Of a DNA stretch of 10,644 bases, positions 1 through 6,833 are shown in pieces. The stretch comes from JBELHO01 sp042091375. GTDB lineage: Bacteria; Pseudomonadota; Gammaproteobacteria; Enterobacterales; Alteromonadaceae. Where the stretch lies: contig JBELHO010000079.1 of assembly GCA_042091375.1 (NCBI GenBank), forward strand, positions 1-10,644, read 5' to 3'. The position numbers and the translations under genes were made by a program. The notes under the pieces were generated by a model, which ran no database searches, was not told the origin of the DNA, and saw only the letters and a list, made by a program, of their open reading frames with translations. Positions within the stretch are counted from its first letter, which is position 1. Each line of letters opens with the position of its first letter.

Positions 1-261
1 GGTTCGTCACCATTATTAGCGCCGACCACCACAGTATACTCAGGTGATATATATTGCCCGGTGCTATTGTCTTGTATTTTCAGTTGTATGGTAAAAGTAT
101 CGCCCGCACTCACCGATAAATTACTTATATCTCGCTGCCAGCGATCGCCATTTTTAGAGCCTGGGATACAATTGCTGTTCACACAAAGGTAATTCCAGTT
201 ACCAGACCAACCTTGGTCTTTGAAAAATAGCACAGCGCTATTGCCATTGAGTTCAATACCA
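1..261 (-). repeat. Second copy of a repeated putative carbohydrate-binding module (coding)
   Basis: This stretch encodes residues 699-785 of the GH26 protein; the module proper ends near residue 778. It repeats the module at residues 493-574 (about 636-881). Shared landmarks are FKDQGW, NWNY, a C-x4-C pair, QL(or I)Q-type strands, STGQYISP or ATGQYISP, and YTVV at the end. It is an internal duplication separated by a Pro-rich linker and an Ig-like domain. The compact all-beta character and aromatic residues fit a sugar-binding module. Confidence 0.75.
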
Positions 262-2357
262 TAATCAGCTGAACTCGATGGTGGCGGCTCAGGTGAAGCA
301 GCTTGCTCAACAGTAAACGTCGCTGTTGTCTCAGATACATCATTATCATCATCTATAGCAACCGCGCGCAGGTTGTAGCTTCCAGCGGCTAAATTATCAA
401 TAGTAAATTGAAATGGTGCTTGGGCGTCACTACCGACTAATTGCTCGGCGCTATTAGGTGCAGTTACATATAATAGAGTGTTAATAATACTACCGTCACT
501 GTCAGTTGCTGTGACCGTTATTGTTGTACTGTCACCGGCAATCAGTCCAGATGGAGTGGCAATAGCCAGCGAAGGTGGATTATTAACTGGCGGTTGTTCC
601 GGCGGTGTATCCACTGGTGGGGCTGTGCCTTGCTCTGCAGCAACTACTGTATAGGTAGGGGAAATATATTGACCCGTCGCACTATCTTGCACCTTGAGCT
701 GAATATCATAGCTGTTACCAGCAACAATGGCATTGCCTGATATCACCCGTTGCAATTGATTAGCAACTCTAGTGCCACTGATACAACTATTGTTTAAACA
801 AATATAATTCCAATTAGCACTCCAGCCCTGATCTTTAAAATATATCGTGGCATTGGCGCCATCAACAACAATACCTTGTTCGGCAAGTGGCGTCTGCCCT
901 GCACTGTCATCAATCACTTCTAACCCTGCGGTTTGGGTATTGGTTGCGCCAGCGCTATCCACTGCTGAAATGAGTACCATATTACTGCCAACAACCAAGT
1001 CATCAGCTAAAATTTGCCAAGTATATAGACCATCGCCTAAGTTTTGGTCATTGTAATTGCTGCCGTTAACACTCAGTGACACTGACGCTATACTTTGCGC
1101 ACTTGCCAATATTTGACAACTGAACACTACGTCTTCTCCCTGTGCTACAGGACTCGTATTATCAAACGCGCATTGGCTTATGGCAGGACCTAAATTAACC
1201 GGTACGGTATTTTCGTCTAAGATGAAACCGTTGCTTTCCTGTACTAAACCAATAAAGTAGGATTTCACTTCAGCACTTTGCTGAACTCGTGAATCAGTGT
1301 ATTTGAAAAAATTTGCGCCGGCTTGATCAACAGCATTTTCCCATTGTGGCTGAGCCGTCCAATCGGCATTAATATACGCCCATGCCTTTGTCGATGTGCG
1401 CATTATTTCGGCATTTTTTTCATTGAACCAATTGAGGTTATTTACCGCCGTTACAGGATTTGATTGCCCCACAGCACGAGCAACTGAGGTATTAAAAGGC
1501 AGGGAAAAATCATATTGAGTACCAAGCGCACCATGTGGTGCAACTTCGGCAATAAACAAAGGTAGTCCCTCAGCTTCAGCAATGCTTGCTTCTTCATTAA
1601 TGTCACTGGCAAATTGCGATACCCCAACCCAGTCGACATATTGTTTACCGGGCCAATAACCCTGCTCAGTATTACCCAAAGCTGAGGTGACTCTGCCAGT
1701 GCCGTGATAAGCATCTGATTGCCAAACATGGGCAACATTAGTCACCCCTTGTCCATCCAAATAGGTTCTAATGTATTTGAAGATACCGGTAAAGCTGGAA
1801 AAACTTAGTCCATGGGCATCGCCATTAAACTCATAACAAGTTCGCAGTAAAAATTGAGTACCTTGGTAAAATTTAAAGAAGTCAGCCAACTCAGTTAATA
1901 AATCGTCATGGGTGCCGTTCTGGTATAAACCAGAAGCTTCGGCATTGCCCGGACAAAACATCCCTATAGCAACAATTGACGGCTGAAATGTTTCAATTAC
2001 CCATTGTGCATTTTGTATTCCAGATCCCCATTGATTTCTTCGCTCGCTATCGTTGCAACCCACAGCTGAGTTTGAATTGTAATTATTCAGATCCTTTAAA
2101 CCATCTAAGCCTTTAAAACAATAATTTGTCACTGACTCAGTGGCACCACGGGTTAGTGTGGTGTAAGTGGTAAAACCATGAGGCCTTGGCAGTTCAGTGT
2201 CTGCCATGTAGTTTTCAATAGACGTTTTATCTTGTCCTAAAATAAACAAGCGCTGACCATCACTAGGTATGGCTGGTTTTTCTGCTAAAGCTGCCGAACT
2301 AAAAAGTAGACATGCAAAAACAAATACACTTAAACAGTGTATTATTTTACTGTTCAT
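1..2357 (-). CDS. Secreted GH26 glycoside hydrolase, probable endo-beta-1,3-xylanase, multidomain (3' end beyond window)
   Basis: The open frame runs from ATG at 2357 off the left edge: 785 complete codons with no stop. Residues 1-25 form a signal peptide (MNSK, hydrophobic core, cleavage near ALA-EKP). The GH26 catalytic domain covers about 35-370. It starts with RLFILGQDK, has the acid/base Glu176 in LRTCYEFNG, HVWQSDA at 210-216, and the nucleophile Glu271 in LFIAEVAPHG. It ends with AYINADWTAQPQW and DSRVQQSAEVK, which I recognise from Vibrio beta-1,3-xylanases. An Ig-like region follows (about 390-483), then a module at 493-574, a Pro-rich linker, a Big_7-type Ig domain (about 594-684) and a second copy of the module at 699-778. 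The two modules are closely similar and each has one C-x4-C pair. They are probably carbohydrate-binding; CBM31 is expected from family association but not proven. The protein would be exported to degrade algal xylan. GH26 membership is firm; beta-1,3-xylan rather than mannan specificity is likely. An in-frame ATG at 2363 is disfavoured by RBS spacing. Confidence 0.88.
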   Translation of the reverse strand, partial: MNSKIIHCLSVFVFACLLFSSAALAEKPAIPSDGQRLFILGQDKTSIENYMADTELPRPHGFTTYTTLTRGATESVTNYCFKGLDGLKDLNNYNSNSAVGCNDSERRNQWGSGIQNAQWVIETFQPSIVAIGMFCPGNAEASGLYQNGTHDDLLTELADFFKFYQGTQFLLRTCYEFNGDAHGLSFSSFTGIFKYIRTYLDGQGVTNVAHVWQSDAYHGTGRVTSALGNTEQGYWPGKQYVDWVGVSQFASDINEEASIAEAEGLPLFIAEVAPHGALGTQYDFSLPFNTSVARAVGQSNPVTAVNNLNWFNEKNAEIMRTSTKAWAYINADWTAQPQWENAVDQAGANFFKYTDSRVQQSAEVKSYFIGLVQESNGFILDENTVPVNLGPAISQCAFDNTSPVAQGEDVVFSCQILASAQSIASVSLSVNGSNYNDQNLGDGLYTWQILADDLVVGSNMVLISAVDSAGATNTQTAGLEVIDDSAGQTPLAEQGIVVDGANATIYFKDQGWSANWNYICLNNSCISGTRVANQLQRVISGNAIVAGNSYDIQLKVQDSATGQYISPTYTVVAAEQGTAPPVDTPPEQPPVNNPPSLAIATPSGLIAGDSTTITVTATDSDGSIINTLLYVTAPNSAEQLVGSDAQAPFQFTIDNLAAGSYNLRAVAIDDDNDVSETTATFTVEQAASPEPPPSSSADYGIELNGNSAVLFFKDQGWSGNWNYLCVNSNCIPGSKNGDRWQRDISNLSVSAGDTFTIQLKIQDNSTGQYISPEYTVVVGANNGDE

Positions 2358-2363
2358 ATTCAT

Positions 2364-2372
2364 TCTCCCCCT
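2364..2372 (-). promoter_or_regulatory. Ribosome binding site that decides the GH26 start
   Basis: On the minus strand the bases read AGGGGGAGA. This purine run ends directly against an in-frame ATG at 2363 but lies about 7 nt before the next in-frame ATG at 2357. Shine-Dalgarno spacing therefore favours 2357 as the start. The choice adds or removes only two residues before the signal peptide. Confidence 0.7.
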
Positions 2373-2483
2373 AAAAAATTTTAATTTGCAACAGCTAGTA
2401 AAAACATCATTAGCCTGCAAAGGTGTCGGTTATTTATTTAATCTATTGTACCGACTCCAAAACCTAGGCTGTTGCGCACTAAA

Positions 2484-2497
2484 TGATAACGCTAACA
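2484..2497. promoter_or_regulatory. LacI-family-like operator candidate 1
   Basis: The sequence TGATAACGCTAACA is an imperfect 14-bp palindrome centred on CG, with halves TGATAAC and TGTTAGC. This is the general layout of operators bound by LacI/GalR-family repressors. It lies about 127 bp upstream of the GH26 start, a suitable position for carbohydrate-responsive control. No LacI-type gene is in the window, so the regulator is unknown. Confidence 0.45.
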
Positions 2498-2759
2498 AAC
2501 TAGTTATTTTAAAAGTATCACAAACCGGATAAAAAACAACCTTCTTTTGATTTTTTTTTATGCACCTTAAAAAAAGCTCTGTCTCAACTGAGTAAAAATC
2601 ATAAACAAATAAATTTAATCAATATAAAACATAGGCTTAATACTAAAAGTGGTAACTTGGTTTTTAACAGCTTTCTATTTAACACAGGTAATTATTTTAA
2701 TTTATCGAGTTATTACTAAAACAACTGGTTAGATATAAGAACGTAAAATTAAATAAATT

Positions 2760-2773
2760 TGTTATCGCTAACA
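2760..2773. promoter_or_regulatory. LacI-family-like operator candidate 2
   Basis: The sequence TGTTATCGCTAACA is a near-perfect 14-bp palindrome (six of seven positions match between halves). It resembles the site at 2484-2497 and shares the block CGCTAACAAAC with it. The two centres are 276 bp apart, far enough for repressor looping. This copy is about 400 bp upstream of the GH26 start. Confidence 0.45.
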
Positions 2774-2798
2774 AACAGTAACAACCAGTAACAATCAA
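2769..2798. repeat. Three direct repeats of about 10 bp (TAACAANCAG type)
   Basis: TAACAAACAG, TAACAACCAG and TAACAATCAA follow each other without spacer at 2769, 2779 and 2789. The period is exactly 10 bp and the first unit overlaps the palindrome at 2760-2773. One helical turn per unit would present the same face to a protein. The array is short enough to be chance in AT-rich DNA. Confidence 0.4.
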
Positions 2799-2962
2799 GA
2801 TTATTTACCTGCGATCAGATGGCACAATGATCACTAATAGATTGAAATATAAACAGCGGTTAACAGACTGACAGAAAAGACATGGAATGTGTTTAGTGAT
2901 ATTACCCTGAATGGCAATATACAGTTTTCATTGTGATTTTTAGCTGGGTTATTTAGCTGGGT

Positions 2963-3062
2963 NNNNNNNNNNNNNNNNNNNNNNNNNNNNNNNNNNNNNN
3001 NNNNNNNNNNNNNNNNNNNNNNNNNNNNNNNNNNNNNNNNNNNNNNNNNNNNNNNNNNNNNN
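2963..3062. other. Assembly gap (100 N), probably artificial
   Basis: Exactly 100 N form the placeholder commonly used for unknown-size gaps. The last 55 bases before the gap (2908-2962) are identical to the first 55 after it (3063-3117). The two contigs therefore overlap, and the real genome may contain one copy with no missing sequence. Confidence 0.85.
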
Positions 3063-3090
3063 TGAATGGCAATATACAGTTTTCATTGTG

Positions 3091-3129
3091 ATTTTTAGCT
3101 GGGTTATTTAGCTGGGTTATTTAGCTGGG
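3091..3129. repeat. 13-bp tandem repeat, about three units
   Basis: The unit TTATTTAGCTGGG occurs at 3104-3116 and 3117-3129, preceded by a variant (ATTTTTAGCTGGG) at 3091-3103. Part of the same array ends the left contig at 2938-2962. A short tandem array of this kind is a likely cause of the assembly break, and its copy number may be wrong in this sequence. Confidence 0.8.
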
Positions 3130-3163
3130 TATTAACTATTTGATATGATTAATATTGCTGTGA

Positions 3164-3175
3164 TCAGTGATCATT
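3164..3175. promoter_or_regulatory. Palindromic site overlapping the kinase stop codon
   Basis: The bases around 3161-3173 read TGATCAGTGATCA, two TGATCA hexamers separated by one base, overlapping the stop codon of the hybrid kinase. It could be a protein-binding site or part of a weak 3' hairpin. No T-run follows it in the direction of transcription, so it is not called a terminator. Confidence 0.2.
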
Positions 3176-5381
3176 GTTGTTCGCTTAATACACCGCGAAT
3201 AAGATCCAGTAATTTATCAATATCAAAAGGTTTTTTAAGGTAGGTAACCCCTTGCAAAATAATACCGCGTTTAGAAATAAGATCACTGCTATATCCAGAA
3301 ACAAAAATCACTTTACTGTCGGGATAACGGGTTGAGAAATTATCGCCAACATCTTTGCCATTTTCACCATGTGATAAAATAACATCGGATATTAACAATG
3401 CTGGTTCAAGTTGGCTGTGATCCAAATAATTAAACAGTAAGGCACCACTTTCAACGGCAATAACTTTATAGCCGGCACTACTGATCACCGACTCCATTAA
3501 CCTTCTTACCGGCTCCTCGTCTTCAACAATGCATATCAGCGTATCGCTATTACTGGCTTTACTGAGCTTATTTGGCAATTTTTTTGCGGACACAGGCTGC
3601 GATGCTTTAATATTCTGATCAAGCGGCCAAGATATTATAAACTCGGTGCCCACGTTTTCTTCGCTATTGACAAGTATTTCGCCATTGTTTTGCGCCACAA
3701 TACCAAATACAGTGGCTAAGCCTAAGCCGGTACCAATATCTTTTTTAGTGGTGAAAAAAGGTTCAAAAATTTGGTCTTTGATTTCTTTGGCAATGCCTAC
3801 ACCTGTGTCTTTGACAGTTAAACAGACAAAGTTAGCCGCTTCACTGTCGGTTAATGAAAGCTCGATGCGCTTTTGCTCAGAACTGGGTTTTTCGATCATC
3901 GCATCTCTGGCATTGACCAGTAAATTAAGGATCACCTGATCAATCTGATTACCGTCAGCTAACACCCAATATTGGCGTTCAGACTCCAATGAAATGAAAA
4001 TGTCTTCACCAATAATCGAAGCATAAGTGGTTAAGGTGTGTTTTATATGGGCATCTAATTCAATGACACTGGGTTGTAATACTTGTTTGCGACTAAAGGT
4101 GAGTAGTTTTTCAGTAAGTAACTTAGCCTTATCTGCTGCTGCAGAAATTCTACCCAGATAATCCATGCATTTATCTTGTTGAGTAAAGATGTTGCCATTG
4201 CGCTCCATTAATTGCGTATAACCTAAAATGACAGACAACATATTATTAAAATCGTGGGCGATACCACCAGCCAAACGCCCTATAGAATCGAGCCGCTGAC
4301 TTTGGTTTAAATTATTGGCCAAGCGCAAGTTTTCATTTTCTTTGTCTTTTAATTCGGTTATGTCTTCATAACAACAAATAATACCGTAAATATCGCCTTG
4401 TAGATCTTTTAAAGGATGAATGGTCGCTTTGATATGAATACTTTCTTGATTGGCAAGGGTAATTTGTTGCTCAGATTGATGATATGGAATGTGTTGGCGA
4501 ATAACTTGCCGTTCTATTTCGCTGTCTATAAACACATTATCAGCCGAGTCTTTTAGTTGCTCAGTAGTCTTGTGAACAATTAATTGCTCTTGCTCGATAC
4601 CAATATCATTTAAATACGCATTATTACAGCCTAGGTATTGTTGTTGGTTATCTTTCCAATAAATACGCAATGGCATGGCTTCAATAACATCATGGATCAT
4701 TTGGTGAGCGAACTCGAGTTGTGCCGAGGTTTCTAATAACTCTCTTAAATCCCTGATGATACAAAAAAAACCATCATTGTGGTGATTAACTCCCTTTAAA
4801 AAAACAACGGTTACTTCACAGGGAATGGCTTGCTGCTGACTCGACAGTAAATTCATTCGGCGAGTGCTGCGTTGCTCTGAAGTTTCGGTAAACTTTACCA
4901 AGTGCAAAATATCACTTTCATATTCAAACAAGTTGATAAAGTCAGCCTTTGTTGCCAATCGCAATTGCGGAAAAGTACGTGTAAATTGTTCATTGTGATC
5001 AACAATATCTAAATCAGGGGTTAGTTTAATTAACGCATCAGGAAATGATGAGATGATTGACTGTTCAAGCAATAACTGCTGCGATATTTTATGCTGGGCA
5101 TGAGATTTTAATTCGATTTCACGCTTTAGCCACAGGCTTTGTTGTACTGTAACTTCAGTCAATAAATCAAAAGAATCAACCACTTGTTTTTCTGTTAATA
5201 ACGGACTTAAGGCACTGATAGAAGATTGATGCAAGGTAACAACTTCTTCCACAGAGTACTGATGTAATGCCAATTTTTTACCAAATTCAGAACAATTATA
5301 TAAAACATCTTCATTGGGCATTTTCGCATAACTGAGAATATAACCTTGATATTCATCGAGGTAGTGTTCAATATTATTCAT
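3171..5381 (-). CDS. Hybrid sensor histidine kinase with RsbU-type N-terminal domain (RsbU_N-PAS-PAS-HisKA-HATPase-REC)
   Basis: The protein has 736 residues, starting at MNNIEHYLDEY. A longer frame opens at 5450, but the ATG at 5381 has an AGG ribosome site 6 nt upstream and overlaps the preceding stop by 8 bp, as expected for translational coupling. Residues 1-90 match the RsbU N-terminal four-helix domain (DVLYNCSEFGKKL, SVEEVVTLHQSSISAL, SFDLLTEV), which in Bacillus binds RsbT. Next come a PAS-like region (about 105-215), a second PAS/PAC (about 228-345), HisKA with phospho-His376 in GGIAHDFNN, and HATPase with N-box NLLVNARDA (Asn490), G1 DTGVGI (525-530), FEPFFTTK and GTGLGLA (550-556). 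The C-terminal receiver (about 614-733) has the acidic pocket EDEE, phospho-Asp666, Ser695 and Lys717 in KKPF. There are no membrane segments, so it is cytoplasmic. It is the last gene of the stressosome operon and the probable output, switched by free RsbT. The RsbT link is inference. Confidence 0.9.
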   Translation of the reverse strand: MNNIEHYLDEYQGYILSYAKMPNEDVLYNCSEFGKKLALHQYSVEEVVTLHQSSISALSPLLTEKQVVDSFDLLTEVTVQQSLWLKREIELKSHAQHKISQQLLLEQSIISSFPDALIKLTPDLDIVDHNEQFTRTFPQLRLATKADFINLFEYESDILHLVKFTETSEQRSTRRMNLLSSQQQAIPCEVTVVFLKGVNHHNDGFFCIIRDLRELLETSAQLEFAHQMIHDVIEAMPLRIYWKDNQQQYLGCNNAYLNDIGIEQEQLIVHKTTEQLKDSADNVFIDSEIERQVIRQHIPYHQSEQQITLANQESIHIKATIHPLKDLQGDIYGIICCYEDITELKDKENENLRLANNLNQSQRLDSIGRLAGGIAHDFNNMLSVILGYTQLMERNGNIFTQQDKCMDYLGRISAAADKAKLLTEKLLTFSRKQVLQPSVIELDAHIKHTLTTYASIIGEDIFISLESERQYWVLADGNQIDQVILNLLVNARDAMIEKPSSEQKRIELSLTDSEAANFVCLTVKDTGVGIAKEIKDQIFEPFFTTKKDIGTGLGLATVFGIVAQNNGEILVNSEENVGTEFIISWPLDQNIKASQPVSAKKLPNKLSKASNSDTLICIVEDEEPVRRLMESVISSAGYKVIAVESGALLFNYLDHSQLEPALLISDVILSHGENGKDVGDNFSTRYPDSKVIFVSGYSSDLISKRGIILQGVTYLKKPFDIDKLLDLIRGVLSEQQ

Positions 5382-5943
5382 CGTGTACCTGCTCACAGAG
5401 AATACAAATATCATCGTCACCAGACCATTGTTGCGCCAATATTTGTACAATATGTCTGGAGTTCATTTTGCTAAACTGTTGACGAAGATGTCCAGAGACA
5501 TTACCAATACCATCAGTATGCATCAGCACTTTTACTGGTGATGGCAGGGCCATAGACTGTATTTTAATAGGGTGTTTTATTGCCCCAAAGATACCGCGCC
5601 GGGTTTTAAGGGCAATGATACTGTCGCTACTGATCAATGCACTCTCGACATTACCAACCGCATAATAATCTATTTTTTTTTCATTGAAGGCGAACAAGAT
5701 AAAGCTAATAACAACCCCTCGCGTATCCAGCAAAGCAGTTTGACAATCTTGAATAATATCGATTAAATCAGCGTTTGCTGATCGCATAATACTGTCATAA
5801 GCAATATCAGCGACTATACTGGCTTTTTGACCATGGCCAATACCATCGATCACCACATACAGACAACTATCTGTTCTTTTGATCACTAAGTAACGATCGC
5901 CACAAAAGTCTTCCCCTTGCTTATTTTTGAGGAAAACCTCCAT
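5374..5943 (-). CDS. rsbX: RsbX-like PP2C-family serine/threonine phosphatase
   Basis: This 189-residue protein is a bare PP2C/SpoIIE-type domain, close to the size of Bacillus RsbX (about 199) and without the N-terminal domain of RsbU. Metal-binding landmarks are GDRY (Asp16), VVIDGIGHG (Asp33, Gly34), the AVGNVES strand, MHTDGI (Asp144) and GDDDICIL (Asp177/178). In stressosomes RsbX removes phosphate from RsbS and RsbR, so RsbT is recaptured and signalling ends. Its position directly after two RsbT-type genes supports that role over an RsbU-like one. The start at 5943 lies 4 nt after the stop of the preceding gene; its ribosome site is weak, which suggests coupling. The C-terminal codons overlap the kinase start (GATGAATAA). 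Confidence 0.85.
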   Translation of the reverse strand: MEVFLKNKQGEDFCGDRYLVIKRTDSCLYVVIDGIGHGQKASIVADIAYDSIMRSANADLIDIIQDCQTALLDTRGVVISFILFAFNEKKIDYYAVGNVESALISSDSIIALKTRRGIFGAIKHPIKIQSMALPSPVKVLMHTDGIGNVSGHLRQQFSKMNSRHIVQILAQQWSGDDDICILCEQVHDE

Positions 5944-5947
5944 TAGA

Positions 5948-6385
5948 TCACACCGACCACTTAATACACTCGATCCGCGTACCTAGATGGTTTGATTCAA
6001 TGTAAAACTCATCCATCAGTCGTTCTACCCCAGGTAAACCACCACCAAGACCACCATTTGTTGAAAAACCATCGGTTAAGGCGTCAGCTATGGAGGGAAT
6101 ACCGGGCCCCTTATCTATGCACAGTAACTTTATACCCACAGCATCAGTTTTAGTCACCTTGGCAACATGTACAATACCACCTTGATCGGAGTGAAACACA
6201 AGGTTATAGCCTAACTCTGATAAAGAGGTAACTAACTGCGCAGAATATACTCGGCTAAAACCAAGCTCAGTAGCAAGATGTTTCAACTGATGGCGTGCTC
6301 TAGCTATTTGCCATTCTTTTTCAATCGTTAACGACGCTAATGATTGCTGCAAATAATAAGCTGTAGAACTGAGGGCAACTGCCAT
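5948..6385 (-). CDS. Second RsbT-like serine/threonine kinase (GHKL switch kinase)
   Basis: I choose ATG 6385 (145 residues, MAVALSSTAYY). It follows the previous stop by 1 nt and has GGAG 5 nt upstream; an ATG at 6415 would add ten residues inside the preceding gene. The GHKL ATPase fold is marked by Asn61 in SELGYN, Asp91 in CIDKGPGI and the lid GGLGGGLPG (111-119). The end, DGFSTNGGLGGGLPGVERL then MDEF and IKW, is very close to Bacillus RsbT. The N-box is less canonical (SELGYNLVFH rather than SELARN). RsbT kinases phosphorylate RsbS and RsbR STAS domains and then bind a downstream partner. A second RsbT next to the first suggests divided work, for example one acting as core kinase and one as output switch. 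Alternative: a generic anti-sigma-factor-type kinase. Confidence 0.85.
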   Translation of the reverse strand: MAVALSSTAYYLQQSLASLTIEKEWQIARARHQLKHLATELGFSRVYSAQLVTSLSELGYNLVFHSDQGGIVHVAKVTKTDAVGIKLLCIDKGPGIPSIADALTDGFSTNGGLGGGLPGVERLMDEFYIESNHLGTRIECIKWSV

Positions 6386-6386
6386 A

Positions 6387-6827
6387 TCAACTCCGTTTTT
6401 GCCGTGCAATAGCAATATCGATAGTGGTTAAACCCGGTGATGATTGTATTGATAACGAGTGCACAAGCCGTTTAGCACCCGGCAAACCTAAGCCTAAACC
6501 AGAGCCGCCAGAGTAACCATCGGTGAGGGCTTTTTCTATATCGGCAATACCTGGACCATTATCGATAATACGCGCTAAAATAACATCTTTTTTATCCGCA
6601 GTTTTTATTGAAAACAGGCACTTACCTTTTTCAGCATAGGTTAATACATTACGTGCTAATTCAGAAATAGCGGTAGCAAAACGGGTTTGTTCACTTTTAC
6701 TAAACTCATATTGATGAGCTAATTCTCGACCTCGTTGCCTAGCAGTAACAATATCCTTAGTAGTGACGATAGGAATTGTCTCTTCAAACACATCAACCAA
6801 CCCTGTTGTAATGTTAGAAATAGTCAT
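6387..6827 (-). CDS. rsbT: RsbT-like serine/threonine kinase (stressosome switch kinase)
   Basis: The 146-residue protein has a canonical RsbT N-box, TAISELARNVLTYA (Asn60), followed by IIDNGPGI (Asp89) and GLGLGLPGAKRL (110-121). RsbT is held by the RsbR/RsbS complex, phosphorylates conserved Ser/Thr in their STAS domains on stress, and is then released to activate a partner. It begins 6 nt after the rsbS stop, in the usual R-S-T order. A GGA about 10 nt upstream of the ATG may serve as ribosome site. The C-terminal tail (LSIQSSPGLTTIDIAI) departs from Bacillus RsbT more than that of the next gene does. Confidence 0.9.
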   Translation of the reverse strand: MTISNITTGLVDVFEETIPIVTTKDIVTARQRGRELAHQYEFSKSEQTRFATAISELARNVLTYAEKGKCLFSIKTADKKDVILARIIDNGPGIADIEKALTDGYSGGSGLGLGLPGAKRLVHSLSIQSSPGLTTIDIAIARQKRS

Positions 6828-6833
6828 AGCGTA

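Larger units (their letters stand above)
2358..3170. other. Long AT-rich intergenic region between the GH26 gene and the histidine kinase
   Basis: I see no supportable gene in these 813 bp. The region holds the GH26 ribosome binding site, two LacI-family-like palindromes (2484-2497, 2760-2773), a set of 10-bp direct repeats (2769-2798), an assembly gap with duplicated flanks (2908-3117) and a 13-bp tandem repeat (3091-3129). A TACAAT hexamer on the minus strand (2445-2450) could be a -10 box for the GH26 gene, but no good -35 is visible. No strong hairpin followed by a T-run was found, so a terminator for the upstream operon is not identified. Confidence 0.6.

Noticed and set aside
847..1056. 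Plus-strand open frame inside the GH26 gene
   Set aside because: It is antisense to a long, domain-supported coding frame and its composition mirrors that frame; there is no ribosome site or domain.
2269..2532. Plus-strand open frame of 87 codons across the GH26 start region
   Set aside because: It is antisense to the signal-peptide coding end and the GH26 upstream region, shows no recognisable domain, and has no clear ribosome site.
2556..2600. Possible terminator with T-run (minus strand, near AGAGCTTTTTTT)
   Set aside because: The only stems that can be drawn (CTC/GAG type) are 3-4 bp with poor loops. A T-run alone is not convincing in AT-rich DNA.
2908..3117. 55-bp direct repeat as a target-site duplication or mobile element boundary
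   Set aside because: The copies abut an artificial N gap exactly at contig ends, which is best explained by overlapping contigs; no transposase or inverted terminal repeats are present.
5382..5450. N-terminal extension of the hybrid kinase by 23 residues from an upstream ATG
   Set aside because: It would lie entirely inside the phosphatase gene. The extension has no similarity to RsbU, whereas the ATG at 5381 has a ribosome site and the RsbU-like domain starts there.
6386..6415. Ten-residue extension of the second RsbT homologue
   Set aside because: It overlaps the preceding gene by 29 bp. ATG 6385 has GGAG at good spacing immediately after the preceding stop.
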